From: Ruegeria sp. R14_0
GTDB taxonomy: Bacteria; Pseudomonadota; Alphaproteobacteria; Rhodobacterales; Rhodobacteraceae
Direction of reading: 5' to 3'
NCBI RefSeq assembly: GCF_017743975.1
Contig: NZ_JAGHRC010000004.1
Location: 1-64,000, forward strand
Length of the DNA: 64,000 nt
The notes below the pieces were generated by a model. The model searched no databases and had not been told where the DNA came from. It was given only the letters and a program-made list of their open reading frames with translations. Below, piece by piece: positions 19,704-28,655 of the stretch. Made by a program: the position numbers and the translations under genes. The stretch's first letter is position 1. Every line of letters starts with the position of its first letter.

Positions 19704-20537
19704 TTAAAATGTTGCTGTGGCCTGCATGGCTTTGGCCCCGTCATGTCGGCGGGCCCAAAGTTGCATGGTGTCGTTTTTGCAGGTGCCCTCAAGATGGAAG
19801 GGGTCCATCCCAGCCAAAGGGGCCAGTCCACGGAATTCGAATGTTCTAGGTGCCTGACCTACGGTGCGCTGGGCAAGGTCGATCAGCAGAGTCGCGGTGA
19901 GCGGCCCATGAAAGACCAAACCGTCATACCCTTCGACCGAGCGCGCATAGTCTACGTCATAATGGACGCGGTGCCCGTTGAAGGTCAGCGCCGAATAGCG
20001 GAACAGCATCACCTGCGACGGCGATACCATTTCCGAGACTTCGGCGTTGCTCGGTGCCGGGGCAGGGACGGGTTTGGGTGCATCAGGATGCGGGTCTTCC
20101 CGATAAACGATGTCGTGCTCTTCGGTCAGGGCAAGCGTGCCGTCCTCGAGAAAAAGCTCATGCAGAACCGTTACAAAACACAAGGCCCCGGTGCGACCAC
20201 TCTTTTCGGCTATGTGTTTGATAGTCGAACGTTTCTTAGCGCGACTGCCCAGTGGAATGGGGGCCTTGAACGCGAACCTGCCACCCGCCCACATCCGGCG
20301 GGGCAGGGCGACCGGAGGCAGAAAGCCGCCTTTCTTTGGGTGACCATCACGACCCAATTCGCCAAGTGGCTTTGCTTCGAGAAAATACAGCCAATGCCAC
20401 AGCGGTGGCAGTATGTCCCCTGACTGCAATGTCGGCTCGCGGCCAATCGTGGCTTGCATGAATCGCGCAGGTTCAGTGCGCAATGTGTCGGAATGGGCTT
20501 CTGAGCGCCCGATCCAAGAGTTTACTTTTTGCAACAT
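19704..20537 (-). CDS. MaoC-type hydratase, probable itaconyl-/mesaconyl-CoA hydratase
   Basis: A 277-residue double-hotdog protein of the mesaconyl-C4-CoA / itaconyl-CoA hydratase type. The N-terminal half is FAS1-dehydratase-like (LPPLWHWLYFLEAKPLGELGRDGHP near residue 43). The C-terminal MaoC half has FRYSALTFNGHRVHYDVDYA (about residues 183-202) and GYDGLVFHGPLTATLL, the usual hydratase motif with Asp/His dyad. The frame opens upstream inside the CoA-transferase gene, but the ATG at 20537 with an AGAGG site removes that overlap. In the operon it would convert itaconyl-CoA to citramalyl-CoA for the downstream lyase. Confidence 0.8.
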   Translation of the reverse strand: MLQKVNSWIGRSEAHSDTLRTEPARFMQATIGREPTLQSGDILPPLWHWLYFLEAKPLGELGRDGHPKKGGFLPPVALPRRMWAGGRFAFKAPIPLGSRAKKRSTIKHIAEKSGRTGALCFVTVLHELFLEDGTLALTEEHDIVYREDPHPDAPKPVPAPAPSNAEVSEMVSPSQVMLFRYSALTFNGHRVHYDVDYARSVEGYDGLVFHGPLTATLLIDLAQRTVGQAPRTFEFRGLAPLAGMDPFHLEGTCKNDTMQLWARRHDGAKAMQATATF

Positions 20538-20560
20538 CTGTACGGAACCTCTTCCCTCGG

Positions 20561-21688
20561 TCAGGAGAACTCTGCGCGCAACGCTGCGCCGTGTTGGTCG
20601 ATTGCAGGGGCCGCGCCGAGCGGGCTGGTTTCTTCGATATCCAACCAACGGATCGGAGGAGCCGGGATCGCGATAGTTTCGTTCCCTTCGGTCGTCACAT
20701 CCCGGCGCCGCAAGGCTGGGTGGTCGCCCAGTTCAGCGACGCTGTTGACAGCACCGTATGCGATGTTCGCCGTAGCCAGCCGTGCACGGAATTCCTGCAG
20801 GGTCAATTCGCGGGAAACCCCCGAGATTAAGTCCTCCAGAGCGTCGCGGTTGGCGACCCTGTCGTTATTTGAGGCAAACCGCGTGTCCGAGCCCGCCGTG
20901 TTCGATCGCAGCACTTCCTGGCAGAACCGTTGCCATTCACGTTCATTTTGAATTGCGATCAGCGTCAGACCGCCATCGCTGGTTTCAAACGCGCCATAAG
21001 GGGCCATGCTGGGATGGCGCAGGCCAACTCGCTTGGGGGCACCTTTGCCATATTCGCTGTGGATCAGGGGGACGCTCATCCAGTCGGCTGCGACGTCGAA
21101 CAACGAAACGGCCAGTGCTGCACCTTCACCTGTCATTTCCCGGCGCATCAGCGCCTCGAGGACCGCCGCGTGACAGGTCATGCCGGCCCCAATATCGCAG
21201 ATGGACACACCGATCCGCCCCATTTCATCCACACCGCCGCTGATCCCGGTGAGGCCGGACTCGGCCTGGATCAGAAAATCATAAGCCTTGAGGCGCTTGA
21301 CCGCATCGCTTTCCCCATACCCTGTGATGTCAACGGTGACGAGATGGGGGTATTTCTTACGCAACTCTGTGGCGCCAAACCCGGCGCGCGCCATGGCACC
21401 CGGAGCAAGGTTCTGAATGAACACGTCAGCCTGTGCAATGATCCGCTCCAACAGTGCAGCATCCTCGGCAGTTCGGAAATCAAGGGCCAGTGATTCCTTC
21501 CCCTGATTGGTCCATGCAAAATATGAGCTGGTTCCGTTGGCAGCGTCGTCATATCCACGAGCGAAGTCGCCTTCTGCGCGTTCTATCTTGATCACGCGCG
21601 CTCCGGCTTCGGCCAACCGCGCAGTGCAAAGTGGTGCGGCCAGTGCCTGTTCGATCGAGACCACAAGAATGTCTTTTAACGGTTTCAT
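20561..21688 (-). CDS. Class III (CaiB/BaiF) CoA-transferase
   Basis: A 375-residue family III CoA-transferase, first gene of the minus-strand operon. Typical elements: VVSIEQALAAPLCTARLAEAGARVIKIER at the N-terminus, DVFIQNLAPGA (about residue 88), YPHLVTVDITGYGE and the AVSLFDVAADW region holding the catalytic Asp (about residue 193). These enzymes move CoA from succinyl-CoA or acetyl-CoA to a carboxylic acid through an aspartyl-CoA anhydride. Its place before a MaoC hydratase, MmgE/PrpD and CitE lyase suggests activation of itaconate or mesaconate/citramalate. A divergent LysR starts 101 bases away. Confidence 0.87.
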   Translation of the reverse strand: MKPLKDILVVSIEQALAAPLCTARLAEAGARVIKIERAEGDFARGYDDAANGTSSYFAWTNQGKESLALDFRTAEDAALLERIIAQADVFIQNLAPGAMARAGFGATELRKKYPHLVTVDITGYGESDAVKRLKAYDFLIQAESGLTGISGGVDEMGRIGVSICDIGAGMTCHAAVLEALMRREMTGEGAALAVSLFDVAADWMSVPLIHSEYGKGAPKRVGLRHPSMAPYGAFETSDGGLTLIAIQNEREWQRFCQEVLRSNTAGSDTRFASNNDRVANRDALEDLISGVSRELTLQEFRARLATANIAYGAVNSVAELGDHPALRRRDVTTEGNETIAIPAPPIRWLDIEETSPLGAAPAIDQHGAALRAEFS

Positions 21689-21716
21689 TTGGTGCCCTTA
21701 CCTCGGCCATTGCCAG

Positions 21717-21734
21717 TTGAGGGTAGAGACTCAA
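21717..21734. promoter_or_regulatory. Candidate LysR operator (inverted repeat)
   Basis: TTGAG and CTCAA form a 5-bp inverted repeat separated by 8 bases in the gap between the CoA-transferase gene and its divergent LysR. The A/T-rich stretch on the LysR side (21740-21785) should hold overlapping promoters. Size and place suit a LysR site, but the arms are short. Confidence 0.3.
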
Positions 21735-21789
21735 TTCTCGAAAGAAAATTTATTGATTATGTGTTTTTTGTTTAGGTATTTTTAACAGT

Positions 21790-22677
21790 ATGGCGACTCA
21801 CAAACTCCCTCCACTACACGCGCTCCATGTGTTTGAAACCGTAGCCCGACTTGGGGGTGTGCGGGCCGCGGCCGCTGAATTGAACGTTACTCCGCCTGCT
21901 GTCAGTCACCAGTTGGACAAGCTTGAAGGATACCTTGGTGCGCCCTTGTTTATTCGCCGAGGACGCAATCTGGTTCTGACAGAAGGGGCGCATGACTATC
22001 TGACCGAAATCCGCCCGGGCCTTGAGGCGATAGGGCGCGCGACTTCTGTTGCCACGCAGCGATCGCAGCGCGAGGTTTTGACAATTGCCGCGCCCCCGAC
22101 GTTGACGACAATGTGGTTGATGCCCAAGCTGCACAGTTTTTCCAGCCTCTACCCGGACTACGATATTCGCCTTTTGGACAGGATGACATTCAATCCGGAC
22201 GAGCGTGGCGTTGATGTCGCCATTGAATATCGTTTTGAGGCCGATCCGGATTTGGTGTCGGTGCAAGTTCTGCCGGATGAACTCGTCGCTTTGACCAGCA
22301 CCAATTATGCCGAAAGGTTTGGAATTCGCAGCGTAGAGGACCTGAAGGGTGCGACGCTGATTGAAACCGAAAGACGTCTGACATCTTGGAAAAAGGTGTT
22401 GGCCGGGCAGTCGTGGCTGCGGCGTCAGCGGTTCTTTTCGGTCAGTTATTCCCTGCATGCCTTTGAAGCTGCGGCACGCGGGATCGGCGTGGCGCTTGGC
22501 AATCGGGCCAATGCTGAACGAATGTTGGCAGAAGGTCTTTTGTGCATTCCATTCGAGCTGCCGCCTGAAACGGTTCCTCCCGCGCCACGCTACTTTCTGA
22601 GTGCGGTGTCCCATCGCCAACGCCAGCCTAGGGTGCGCGCATTTTGGGATTGGCTCGTTGAAGAGGCGGCGCTTTGA
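21790..22677 (+). CDS. LysR-family regulator of the itaconate-type operon
   Basis: A 295-residue LysR regulator. The N-terminal winged HTH (LHALHVFETVARLGGVRAAAAELNVTPPAVSHQLDKLE, positions about 10-47 in two halves) and the effector domain opening APPTLTTMWLMPKL are of the GcvA/AmpR branch. It is transcribed divergently from the CoA-transferase operon, the standard layout for a LysR that activates its neighbour, and a LysR (ItcR) occupies the same place in the Pseudomonas itaconate locus. A likely operator lies in the 101-base gap. No ribosome site of note. Confidence 0.9.
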   Translation: MATHKLPPLHALHVFETVARLGGVRAAAAELNVTPPAVSHQLDKLEGYLGAPLFIRRGRNLVLTEGAHDYLTEIRPGLEAIGRATSVATQRSQREVLTIAAPPTLTTMWLMPKLHSFSSLYPDYDIRLLDRMTFNPDERGVDVAIEYRFEADPDLVSVQVLPDELVALTSTNYAERFGIRSVEDLKGATLIETERRLTSWKKVLAGQSWLRRQRFFSVSYSLHAFEAAARGIGVALGNRANAERMLAEGLLCIPFELPPETVPPAPRYFLSAVSHRQRQPRVRAFWDWLVEEAAL

Positions 22678-22712
22678 TCTGAGTTTCAACCATCGAATGC
22701 GCCGGACCATTT

Positions 22713-23747
22713 TCAACCGTGCTTTGCTGCGACAAATCGGTCGGCCGTTGGGCGTTCACCAAATCTTTTCCGATAGGCCTTTGAAAAATTGTCGATGCTG
22801 GAAAACCCTGTTGCAACAGCAACATCAATGATCGACAGGTCGGTTCCTTGCAATAGAACCCGCGCGCGGTCCAGCCGAAGGTTGCGGTAATATCGGGATG
22901 GGCTGGTATTCAAGTGTTTGTTGAACAAACGTTCGATCTGCCGCCTCGATATCTTTTCATCTTCAAGAAGTTCATCGACCGGGAGTGGATCCTGCAATGA
23001 GTGCTCCATCTTCTTGAGGATGTTCAGGAAAGCGGGGTTTCGCGTTCCGATCATTTTCGACAGTGTTTGACGCTGCGACCTGGTTCTGTGGCAGTCAAAG
23101 TCGTGCACGCAATGATCCGCGGCCTTCTGAGCCGTGGCATTGTCAAAATCGGCTTCGATAACAGAAAGCGTTAAGTCGAGGCTTGCCGTGCCCCCAGCGC
23201 TTGAGGCCACATTTGCATCGGGCAGAACTCGGGCTGACAGGCAATCCAGTCTCGGAAACATCTCTTCAAAAACCGGGGCCAAGGACCAATGCAATGTCAT
23301 TTGGGCTTCGTTTGTCAGACCCGCACGCGCCAAGGTGAATGCGCCGGTCCCAATCGCTGCGAGTCGACCACCAAATCTTGAGTGCCGACGCAGCCATTGC
23401 AATGTTTCCGGACGGGCGTCTAGGTATCCTGTGTTCCCGGAACATATGACGACGTAATCCGAATGCCGCGTGGCGCAAAGGCCAGTCTGCGCAGGGATGT
23501 CAATTCCGTTGGAACAGGTCACAGGCTCACCGGTCTCGGTTATGACCGACCATGTATAGGCCGTTATTCCTGTCACGGTATTGGTCGTCCGCAAGGGTTC
23601 TATTGCTGCGGAGAAGTCGAGCATGTTTGAGCCCGGAAGCAGCAGAAAATAAAAGTGACGCTTCTGGGCAGTGATTTCAGAATGCCCGGCAGCGCTTGGG
23701 TTTTCGCCCCCCCGGCACCGGGTGATGGGTTTAGACTCAAGATACAT
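22713..23747 (-). CDS. GlxA/GbdR-type AraC regulator with DJ-1 domain
   Basis: A 344-residue regulator with an N-terminal DJ-1/PfpI amidase-like domain (about residues 30-200) and a C-terminal AraC double HTH (about 235-335). The first part has FYFLLLPGSNMLDFSAAIEPLR; the nucleophile elbow reads IGTGAFTLA, so the usual Cys is Thr and the domain is a sensor, not an enzyme. The HTH ends DVAVATGFSSIDNFSKAYRKRFGERP. This architecture is that of GbdR/CdhR, which respond to glycine betaine, dimethylglycine or carnitine. It is the last gene of the six-gene minus arm of the betaine island, 18 bases after the ferredoxin reductase, and probably activates betaine genes. Confidence 0.85.
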   Translation of the reverse strand: MYLESKPITRCRGGENPSAAGHSEITAQKRHFYFLLLPGSNMLDFSAAIEPLRTTNTVTGITAYTWSVITETGEPVTCSNGIDIPAQTGLCATRHSDYVVICSGNTGYLDARPETLQWLRRHSRFGGRLAAIGTGAFTLARAGLTNEAQMTLHWSLAPVFEEMFPRLDCLSARVLPDANVASSAGGTASLDLTLSVIEADFDNATAQKAADHCVHDFDCHRTRSQRQTLSKMIGTRNPAFLNILKKMEHSLQDPLPVDELLEDEKISRRQIERLFNKHLNTSPSRYYRNLRLDRARVLLQGTDLSIIDVAVATGFSSIDNFSKAYRKRFGERPTADRFVAAKHG

Positions 23748-23765
23748 ACGCTGCCGTGCCTTTCC

Positions 23766-24980
23766 TCAGACTTTAAGAAGTGATTTGAGATCGGTTTCGG
23801 TATCCGCGACCATCTCGGGGTGCGGGGATTTTCCGGATTCGATCAGCCGTTTCGCGACCATGTAGGCGCGCGGGTCGTTCATCGCGTCAGCGGCGATAAG
23901 CTGCGCATCGCGGTAGTACCAGACAGACGACGCTCCGTCGTCACCCTGACGCGATACGATCTGATCATAGCCAGTATTCAATCCTGCGATCTGCAACTTG
24001 ACGTGATACTGATCCGACCAGAACCAGGGTTTCGCCTTGTAAGGTTTAGAGGCGCCCATGATGTTTTCGGCAACAGCCTCGGCCTGATCAATGGCATTGC
24101 CGACACTTTCCAAACGGATCTGATCGTTCCCGTGGGGAAACGTCGCACAATCTCCCGCAGCCCAGATACACGGGTTCGAGGTGCGGCCCCACGCATCGGT
24201 TTTGATCCCGTTTTCGACAGCAACCCCGGCTGCTTCGGCAAGTACCGTATTCGGAGTGATACCAATTCCGAAAACAACAAAATCCGCAGGGATCATGTCA
24301 CCATTGGCAAGTTCGACACCGTCCGCGTGGTCCTCTCCGGTGACGCGCGCGATCTTGGTATCTTCAAGAATTCGGACGTTGTTGGCACCGTGCAGCTCGC
24401 GGAAAAACTGGGCGGTTTCCGAGGCCGCAACGCGTTGCAAAATGCGTGGCGCGGCTTCGATCAGAGTGACATCCAGATCCAACTTCGCCGCAACAGCAGC
24501 AACTTCTAGACCGATGTAGCCCCCGCCTATGATGACAATCTTTCGACCTGGTTTGAATTCCGGTGCGATTGCGTCAATATCGGCGATCCCACGGATCGTA
24601 AAGGTGCCGGGCAGGGTGCCACCCATGCTCGCGGGCAAACGATTGGGGGTTGAGCCGGTCGCGAGGACCAGGTGCTCAAAGGCCAGAGTTTGAGCGCCGC
24701 AGACAAGTGTCTGATCGTCCGCAGAAATGTCCGTTACCCGCTGGTTCAGGTGCAAGTCAATCTGATGCTCATCAAAGAAACTCTCGGGCCTCAGGAACAA
24801 GCGGTCCCGAGGCAACTCGCCCAACAAATACGCTTTGGACAGGGGCGGGCGCTGATAGGGCGGGTGCGCCTCCTCCCCGATCAGGGCGATTGGCCTGTCA
24901 TAACCCAGATTGCGCAGTTTAACAGCGGCAGAGCAACCAGCTTGCCCCGCCCCCACAACAATGACGGCATAATTGGTCAT
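23766..24980 (-). CDS. FAD-dependent ferredoxin reductase-type oxidoreductase
   Basis: A 404-residue NAD(P)H:ferredoxin reductase of the rhodocoxin/putidaredoxin-reductase type. FAD site: VVGAGQAGCSAAVKLR (residues about 7-22). NAD site: IVIIGGGYIGLEVAAVAAKLD (about 146-166). The second FAD motif is seen as GRTSNPCIWAAGDCATFPHG (about 265-284). Start set at 24980 because GAGG precedes it by 8 bases. It follows the aminotransferase by 16 bases. Such enzymes pass electrons through a ferredoxin to P450s or Rieske oxygenases. The window has a Rieske oxygenase at 32124 but no classical GbcB-like reductase, so this may be its electron supplier; no ferredoxin gene is visible. Confidence 0.85.
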   Translation of the reverse strand: MTNYAVIVVGAGQAGCSAAVKLRNLGYDRPIALIGEEAHPPYQRPPLSKAYLLGELPRDRLFLRPESFFDEHQIDLHLNQRVTDISADDQTLVCGAQTLAFEHLVLATGSTPNRLPASMGGTLPGTFTIRGIADIDAIAPEFKPGRKIVIIGGGYIGLEVAAVAAKLDLDVTLIEAAPRILQRVAASETAQFFRELHGANNVRILEDTKIARVTGEDHADGVELANGDMIPADFVVFGIGITPNTVLAEAAGVAVENGIKTDAWGRTSNPCIWAAGDCATFPHGNDQIRLESVGNAIDQAEAVAENIMGASKPYKAKPWFWSDQYHVKLQIAGLNTGYDQIVSRQGDDGASSVWYYRDAQLIAADAMNDPRAYMVAKRLIESGKSPHPEMVADTETDLKSLLKV

Positions 24981-24996
24981 ATCATTGACCTCACAC

Positions 24997-26358
24997 TCAA
25001 ACACATTCGCGGTCTGCGATGTCGAGGGTCCGATCCAGGATTTCCAGACCCGTCATCAGATCCTCTTCGCTGATGTTCAGCGGCGGGGTCAGGCGAACGA
25101 CGTTCGAGTAGAACGACAGATACAGCCCCTCATTCATCGCAAAGCCCATCATATCCGACATTGGTTTTGCATCCGGGCCTTTCGCGGCAAACGGAACCAG
25201 CGGCTCGCGCGTTTCGCGGTTCTTGACCAGTTCAATGCCGTTGAACATGCCCTTGCCGCGGATGTCACCGATGCTGGGGTGCTTTTCGGCCATCTTAGCC
25301 AACTCAGCCCGCATCTTCTCACCCATGGCGGAGGCATTCTCCAACGCGCCTTCGTCCTGCATGGCGCGGATCGCGGCGATGCCCGAGGCGCAGGCCAGCG
25401 GGTGACCGGCGTAGGTCAGACCGCCCGGCATCGGGGTGTCGCGCAGCCAGTTGTGCAGCTCGGTCGAGACCGACATCGTACCCAGCGGAACATAGCCAGA
25501 GTTGATGCCTTTGGCGCTGGTGATGATGTCGGGCTGCACGCCCCAGTGATCAACCGCGAACCACTTGCCGGTCCGGCCAAAGCCTGCCATGACCTCGTCC
25601 GCGATCAGCAGGATGCCGTATTTCTCGCAGGTTTCCTTGATCGACTGCAGATACCCATCCGGGGGAACGATGATGCCGTTGGTGCCCACGATCGGCTCCA
25701 GAATGACGGCGGCCACTGTGTTGGGGTTTTCGTACATCAGGATCTCTTCCAGATGCGGGCCACCCTGTGCCACCGGGCATTTGGCCGGGTCGGTGTGACC
25801 GGTCGGCAAGCGATAGACGTATGGGTCCAGCATCCGCACCACGCCGGGCATATCAGCGCGGGTCAGGTGGTGGCGCGGGTCGCCTGTCAGCGATAGCGTG
25901 CCACCAGTTGCCCCGTGATACGAGCGATAGCGTGCGACGATCTTGGTCCTGCCCGTATAGTGCCGCGCCAGCCGGATCGCGGTTTCGTTCGCCGCCGAAC
26001 CGCCGGTGGTGAAGAATGTTGAGGTGATGTTCTCGGGCGTGATCTCATTCATGATCGCCGCCATTTCCGAGCGCACATCCGAGCCCATCGCCGGGCCGAT
26101 GTAACAAAGCTTGTCGGCCTGATCCTTGATCGCCTGAACGATCTTGGGGTGCTGGTGCCCCATATTGGCGTTCACCAGCTGGCTTTGAAAGTCCAGATAG
26201 CGTTTGCTATCGCTGTCCCAGAACCAGCTGCCTTGCGCGCCTGTGATGACACGTGGGCGGCTGCCTTGTTTCGACCAGCTTTGCAGATAGTGATCTGCAT
26301 GCACGTCTTTGACCCATTCGGGATCATGTGAGGGGTAGGCGTTGCTAAAATCTTCCAT
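24997..26358 (-). CDS. Class III (omega) aminotransferase
   Basis: A 453-residue fold-type I PLP aminotransferase of subgroup II (GABA, beta-alanine, taurine, omega-amino acids). Visible: TTGGSAANETAIRLAR (about residue 100), LLIADEVMAGFGRTG (about 232, Asp to pyridine nitrogen) and the Schiff-base lysine in DIITSAKGINSGYVPLG (about residue 266-282). Gene order puts it after the HpbD-like epimerase and before the ferredoxin reductase, in one minus-strand operon. It would transaminate an amine or semialdehyde produced in betaine breakdown; the exact substrate is not decided by sequence. Confidence 0.88.
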   Translation of the reverse strand: MEDFSNAYPSHDPEWVKDVHADHYLQSWSKQGSRPRVITGAQGSWFWDSDSKRYLDFQSQLVNANMGHQHPKIVQAIKDQADKLCYIGPAMGSDVRSEMAAIMNEITPENITSTFFTTGGSAANETAIRLARHYTGRTKIVARYRSYHGATGGTLSLTGDPRHHLTRADMPGVVRMLDPYVYRLPTGHTDPAKCPVAQGGPHLEEILMYENPNTVAAVILEPIVGTNGIIVPPDGYLQSIKETCEKYGILLIADEVMAGFGRTGKWFAVDHWGVQPDIITSAKGINSGYVPLGTMSVSTELHNWLRDTPMPGGLTYAGHPLACASGIAAIRAMQDEGALENASAMGEKMRAELAKMAEKHPSIGDIRGKGMFNGIELVKNRETREPLVPFAAKGPDAKPMSDMMGFAMNEGLYLSFYSNVVRLTPPLNISEEDLMTGLEILDRTLDIADRECV

Positions 26359-26388
26359 AACAGGTCTCTCGGCGGGCTGGGGGTTGGA

Positions 26389-27492
26389 TCAATCGATAAC
26401 GGTGACGGGCTGGCCCAAAGCATCGGCATCGGGCGTTACACCCAAACCGGGCCCTTCGGGCGGAGTGATGCGACCGTTCTCGCGCACGGGGCCATCTGGG
26501 GCCAGGCGCGGGCCGACATAGTGGCTCAGGTCGCAGGTGTTCATGATGCCACGCGCAGGCGTAGAGGCGGCCAGATGCAGCAATGCAGCGGTGGTGATGT
26601 CACTGCCCCAAGTGTCCTCGATGCACATCTGGGTGCCCAGCGTCAGGCATAGATCCCGGATCTGCCGCATTGCTGACAGACCGCCCATTTTGGACAGTTT
26701 CAGCGCCGCGGCCTGCATGCATCCGGCCTGATGTCCGGCGATGATCGACGCAATGTCATTCGCGTTTTCGTCAATCTTCATCGGAAGGCCGGTGGCGCGC
26801 TGGACATGGGCGCATTCCTCAAGCGTGGCGCACGGCTGTTCCAGCATGACATCCAGATGGGCTGCGGCGCGACCAACCCGGATCGCGGTCAGCGCATCAC
26901 TGCCGCAGTTCCAGTCGCCATAGACCAGCGGGCCTGGACCTACGGCTTCACGCACCTTGGCAAACCGTTCGACATCCGTTTGCCAGTCGCCATCAGCGCC
27001 CAGCTTGACCTGGAACTGACGCATCCCCTTTTCGTAAGCCTCACGCGCCATGCGGGCCATCTCGTCTGGGGCCACGCAGGTGATCGAGTGATAAAGCGGC
27101 ATGTCTTTGACCTGCCGCCCACCCAGCAGACGATGCACCGGCAAACCGGCTGCATGCCCGGTCAGGTCCCATAGCGCCATATCAATCGCGGATTTTGCGT
27201 AGCCATGGCCGTGAAGATACCTGTTGGCCTGCTCCATGACAGTTTCCGGCCCTACCGGATCAGCACCGATCAGCACCGGAGCAAGTTCCGCAACGGCGGG
27301 GATCACGCCCTTGGCATAGGCGGGCAGGTAATGCGGGATCGGGCACACCTCGCCCCAGCCGGACAAACCTGTATCCGTGTCGAGACGCAAAACCACCGAG
27401 GTGGTCGTATCGCAGGTTTTCCCATCTGCCATGTAATAGGTTTCATGGCTGGTCAGCGGGACTTCCCACGCGGCAATGCGGGTAATCTTCAT
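26389..27492 (-). CDS. Enolase-superfamily (MR-type) epimerase, HpbD-like
   Basis: A 367-residue mandelate racemase-subgroup enzyme with an alpha/beta capping domain and a TIM barrel. The two acid/base lysines sit at K163 (FQVKLGA) and K265 (AALKLSK), the same numbers I recall for 4R-hydroxyproline betaine 2-epimerase HpbD of Pelagibaca. Metal ligands fit D193 (YGDWN), E219 (EQP) and D241/E242 (DEN). HpbD epimerises the alpha carbon of proline betaines. At the position where HpbD has a Trp that cradles the ammonium, my by-eye alignment gives Cys (MNTCDL, about 320), so the substrate may differ. The ATG overlaps the alcohol dehydrogenase stop (ATGA). A cis-3-hydroxyproline dehydratase is the other option. 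Confidence 0.8.
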   Translation of the reverse strand: MKITRIAAWEVPLTSHETYYMADGKTCDTTTSVVLRLDTDTGLSGWGEVCPIPHYLPAYAKGVIPAVAELAPVLIGADPVGPETVMEQANRYLHGHGYAKSAIDMALWDLTGHAAGLPVHRLLGGRQVKDMPLYHSITCVAPDEMARMAREAYEKGMRQFQVKLGADGDWQTDVERFAKVREAVGPGPLVYGDWNCGSDALTAIRVGRAAAHLDVMLEQPCATLEECAHVQRATGLPMKIDENANDIASIIAGHQAGCMQAAALKLSKMGGLSAMRQIRDLCLTLGTQMCIEDTWGSDITTAALLHLAASTPARGIMNTCDLSHYVGPRLAPDGPVRENGRITPPEGPGLGVTPDADALGQPVTVID

Positions 27493-28583
27493 GGCTTCAC
27501 CACAATGTTTCCGACATGTTTTTTCTGCATGAACGCCTCTTGCGCCTGTGCCAGGTCAGAAAGCGGGTATGTCTCAGCAAGAAGGGGTTTGAGCGCGCCG
27601 GTTTCGATCATCCCCACCACGCGCTGCATCGTGCCGGCCGGGCAGATCGTGGCGCCGGTCAGTTGCAGGTCCTTGTAGACAAGCTGGCGCAGATCGAACT
27701 CGGCCATCTGACCTGCGATACAGCCCGACGTGGAGTAACGCCCGCCCTGCCGCAGCGCGTTGATCAGCGGCATGAACATCGGTGCCCCAACCACATCCAG
27801 CGCGATGTCCACCGGACCGCCTGCCGCATCCCGAATGGCCGCTTCCAGATCGGGGGTGTTGCGGTCGATCACATGGGTCGCGCCCAAATCATGCAGCAGA
27901 TCAGCCTTGGACGGGCTGGCAATCGCGATCACCTTGCACCCGCGCAGTCGGCACAGTTGGATCGCGGCCGATCCTACACCGCCCGAGGCCCCGGTGATCA
28001 CCACGACCTCGCCCGGGCGCGGCGCGGTGCGCTGCACCAGGTTTTCCGCCGTTGTATAAGCGCAAGGAAAGGTGGCCAATTCCTCGTCGCTCAGGTCGCT
28101 GTTCACCGGCACCGCGTTGGCGGCGCGTACTTTGGTGTACTCGGCATAACCGCCATCCGCCTCGGACCCGAAATAGCCCGAGTTTTCAGGGTTCAGCCAA
28201 TCCCCGTGGCTCAGCAGCCAAGGATCTATCATTACGCGTTCACCAATGCGCACGGGATCAACCCCTTCGCCGACGGCTACGACTTCACCGGCCACATCCG
28301 CGCCCTGGATGACCGGAAAGTTTAATGAACCGCTGCCCCAGGTACCATCGTCGCCGCTGGCTTCGTCAAAGCCTTCTGCGGCTCCGCTGCCCAGATCGGC
28401 ATCGACCTTTTTGGAGTACCAAGCCGTGCGTGTATTGATGTCGGTATTGTTCAGACCACAGGCCCCGACTTTGATCAGTACCTCGCCCTTTTCGGGTGTC
28501 GGTGTGGGCATGTCACGGTATTCCAGCATGTCCAACCCGCCATGACCATTCAGTACAACGGCTTTCATCGTTTCGGGGATCAT
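27489..28583 (-). CDS. Zinc-type (MDR) alcohol dehydrogenase/quinone reductase family
   Basis: A 364-residue medium-chain dehydrogenase/reductase. GADVAGEVVAVGEGVD (about 94-109) and the NAD(P) motif VVITGASGGVGSAAIQL (about 190-206) are clear. At the N-terminus the usual catalytic zinc Cys is present in KVGACGLNNTDIN, followed by an unusual insertion (about 52-85, rich in Gly, Asp and Ser) before the GxxxxG region. Start could be 28583 or 28568. It is the second gene of the minus arm of the betaine island and is translationally coupled to the HpbD-like gene. Expected role: oxidation or reduction of a hydroxylated betaine product; substrate unknown. Confidence 0.82.
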   Translation of the reverse strand: MIPETMKAVVLNGHGGLDMLEYRDMPTPTPEKGEVLIKVGACGLNNTDINTRTAWYSKKVDADLGSGAAEGFDEASGDDGTWGSGSLNFPVIQGADVAGEVVAVGEGVDPVRIGERVMIDPWLLSHGDWLNPENSGYFGSEADGGYAEYTKVRAANAVPVNSDLSDEELATFPCAYTTAENLVQRTAPRPGEVVVITGASGGVGSAAIQLCRLRGCKVIAIASPSKADLLHDLGATHVIDRNTPDLEAAIRDAAGGPVDIALDVVGAPMFMPLINALRQGGRYSTSGCIAGQMAEFDLRQLVYKDLQLTGATICPAGTMQRVVGMIETGALKPLLAETYPLSDLAQAQEAFMQKKHVGNIVVKP

Positions 28584-28620
28584 CCGGTCAGAATCCTGAT
28601 CTGAGTTGTCTGTATTTGGC

Positions 28621-28646
28621 GGCGGGCACCCGATCAGATGCCCGCC
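28621..28646 (-). terminator. Intercistronic hairpin
   Basis: GGCGGGCA and TGCCCGCC form a perfect 8-bp stem around a 10-base loop, 10 bases after the stop of the dimethylglycine-dehydrogenase-like gene and before the alcohol dehydrogenase. There is no U-tract on the minus transcript. It may act as a leaky terminator or an RNA-stability element that lowers expression of the rest of the operon. Confidence 0.45.
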
Positions 28647-28655
28647 GGTCTTAGC

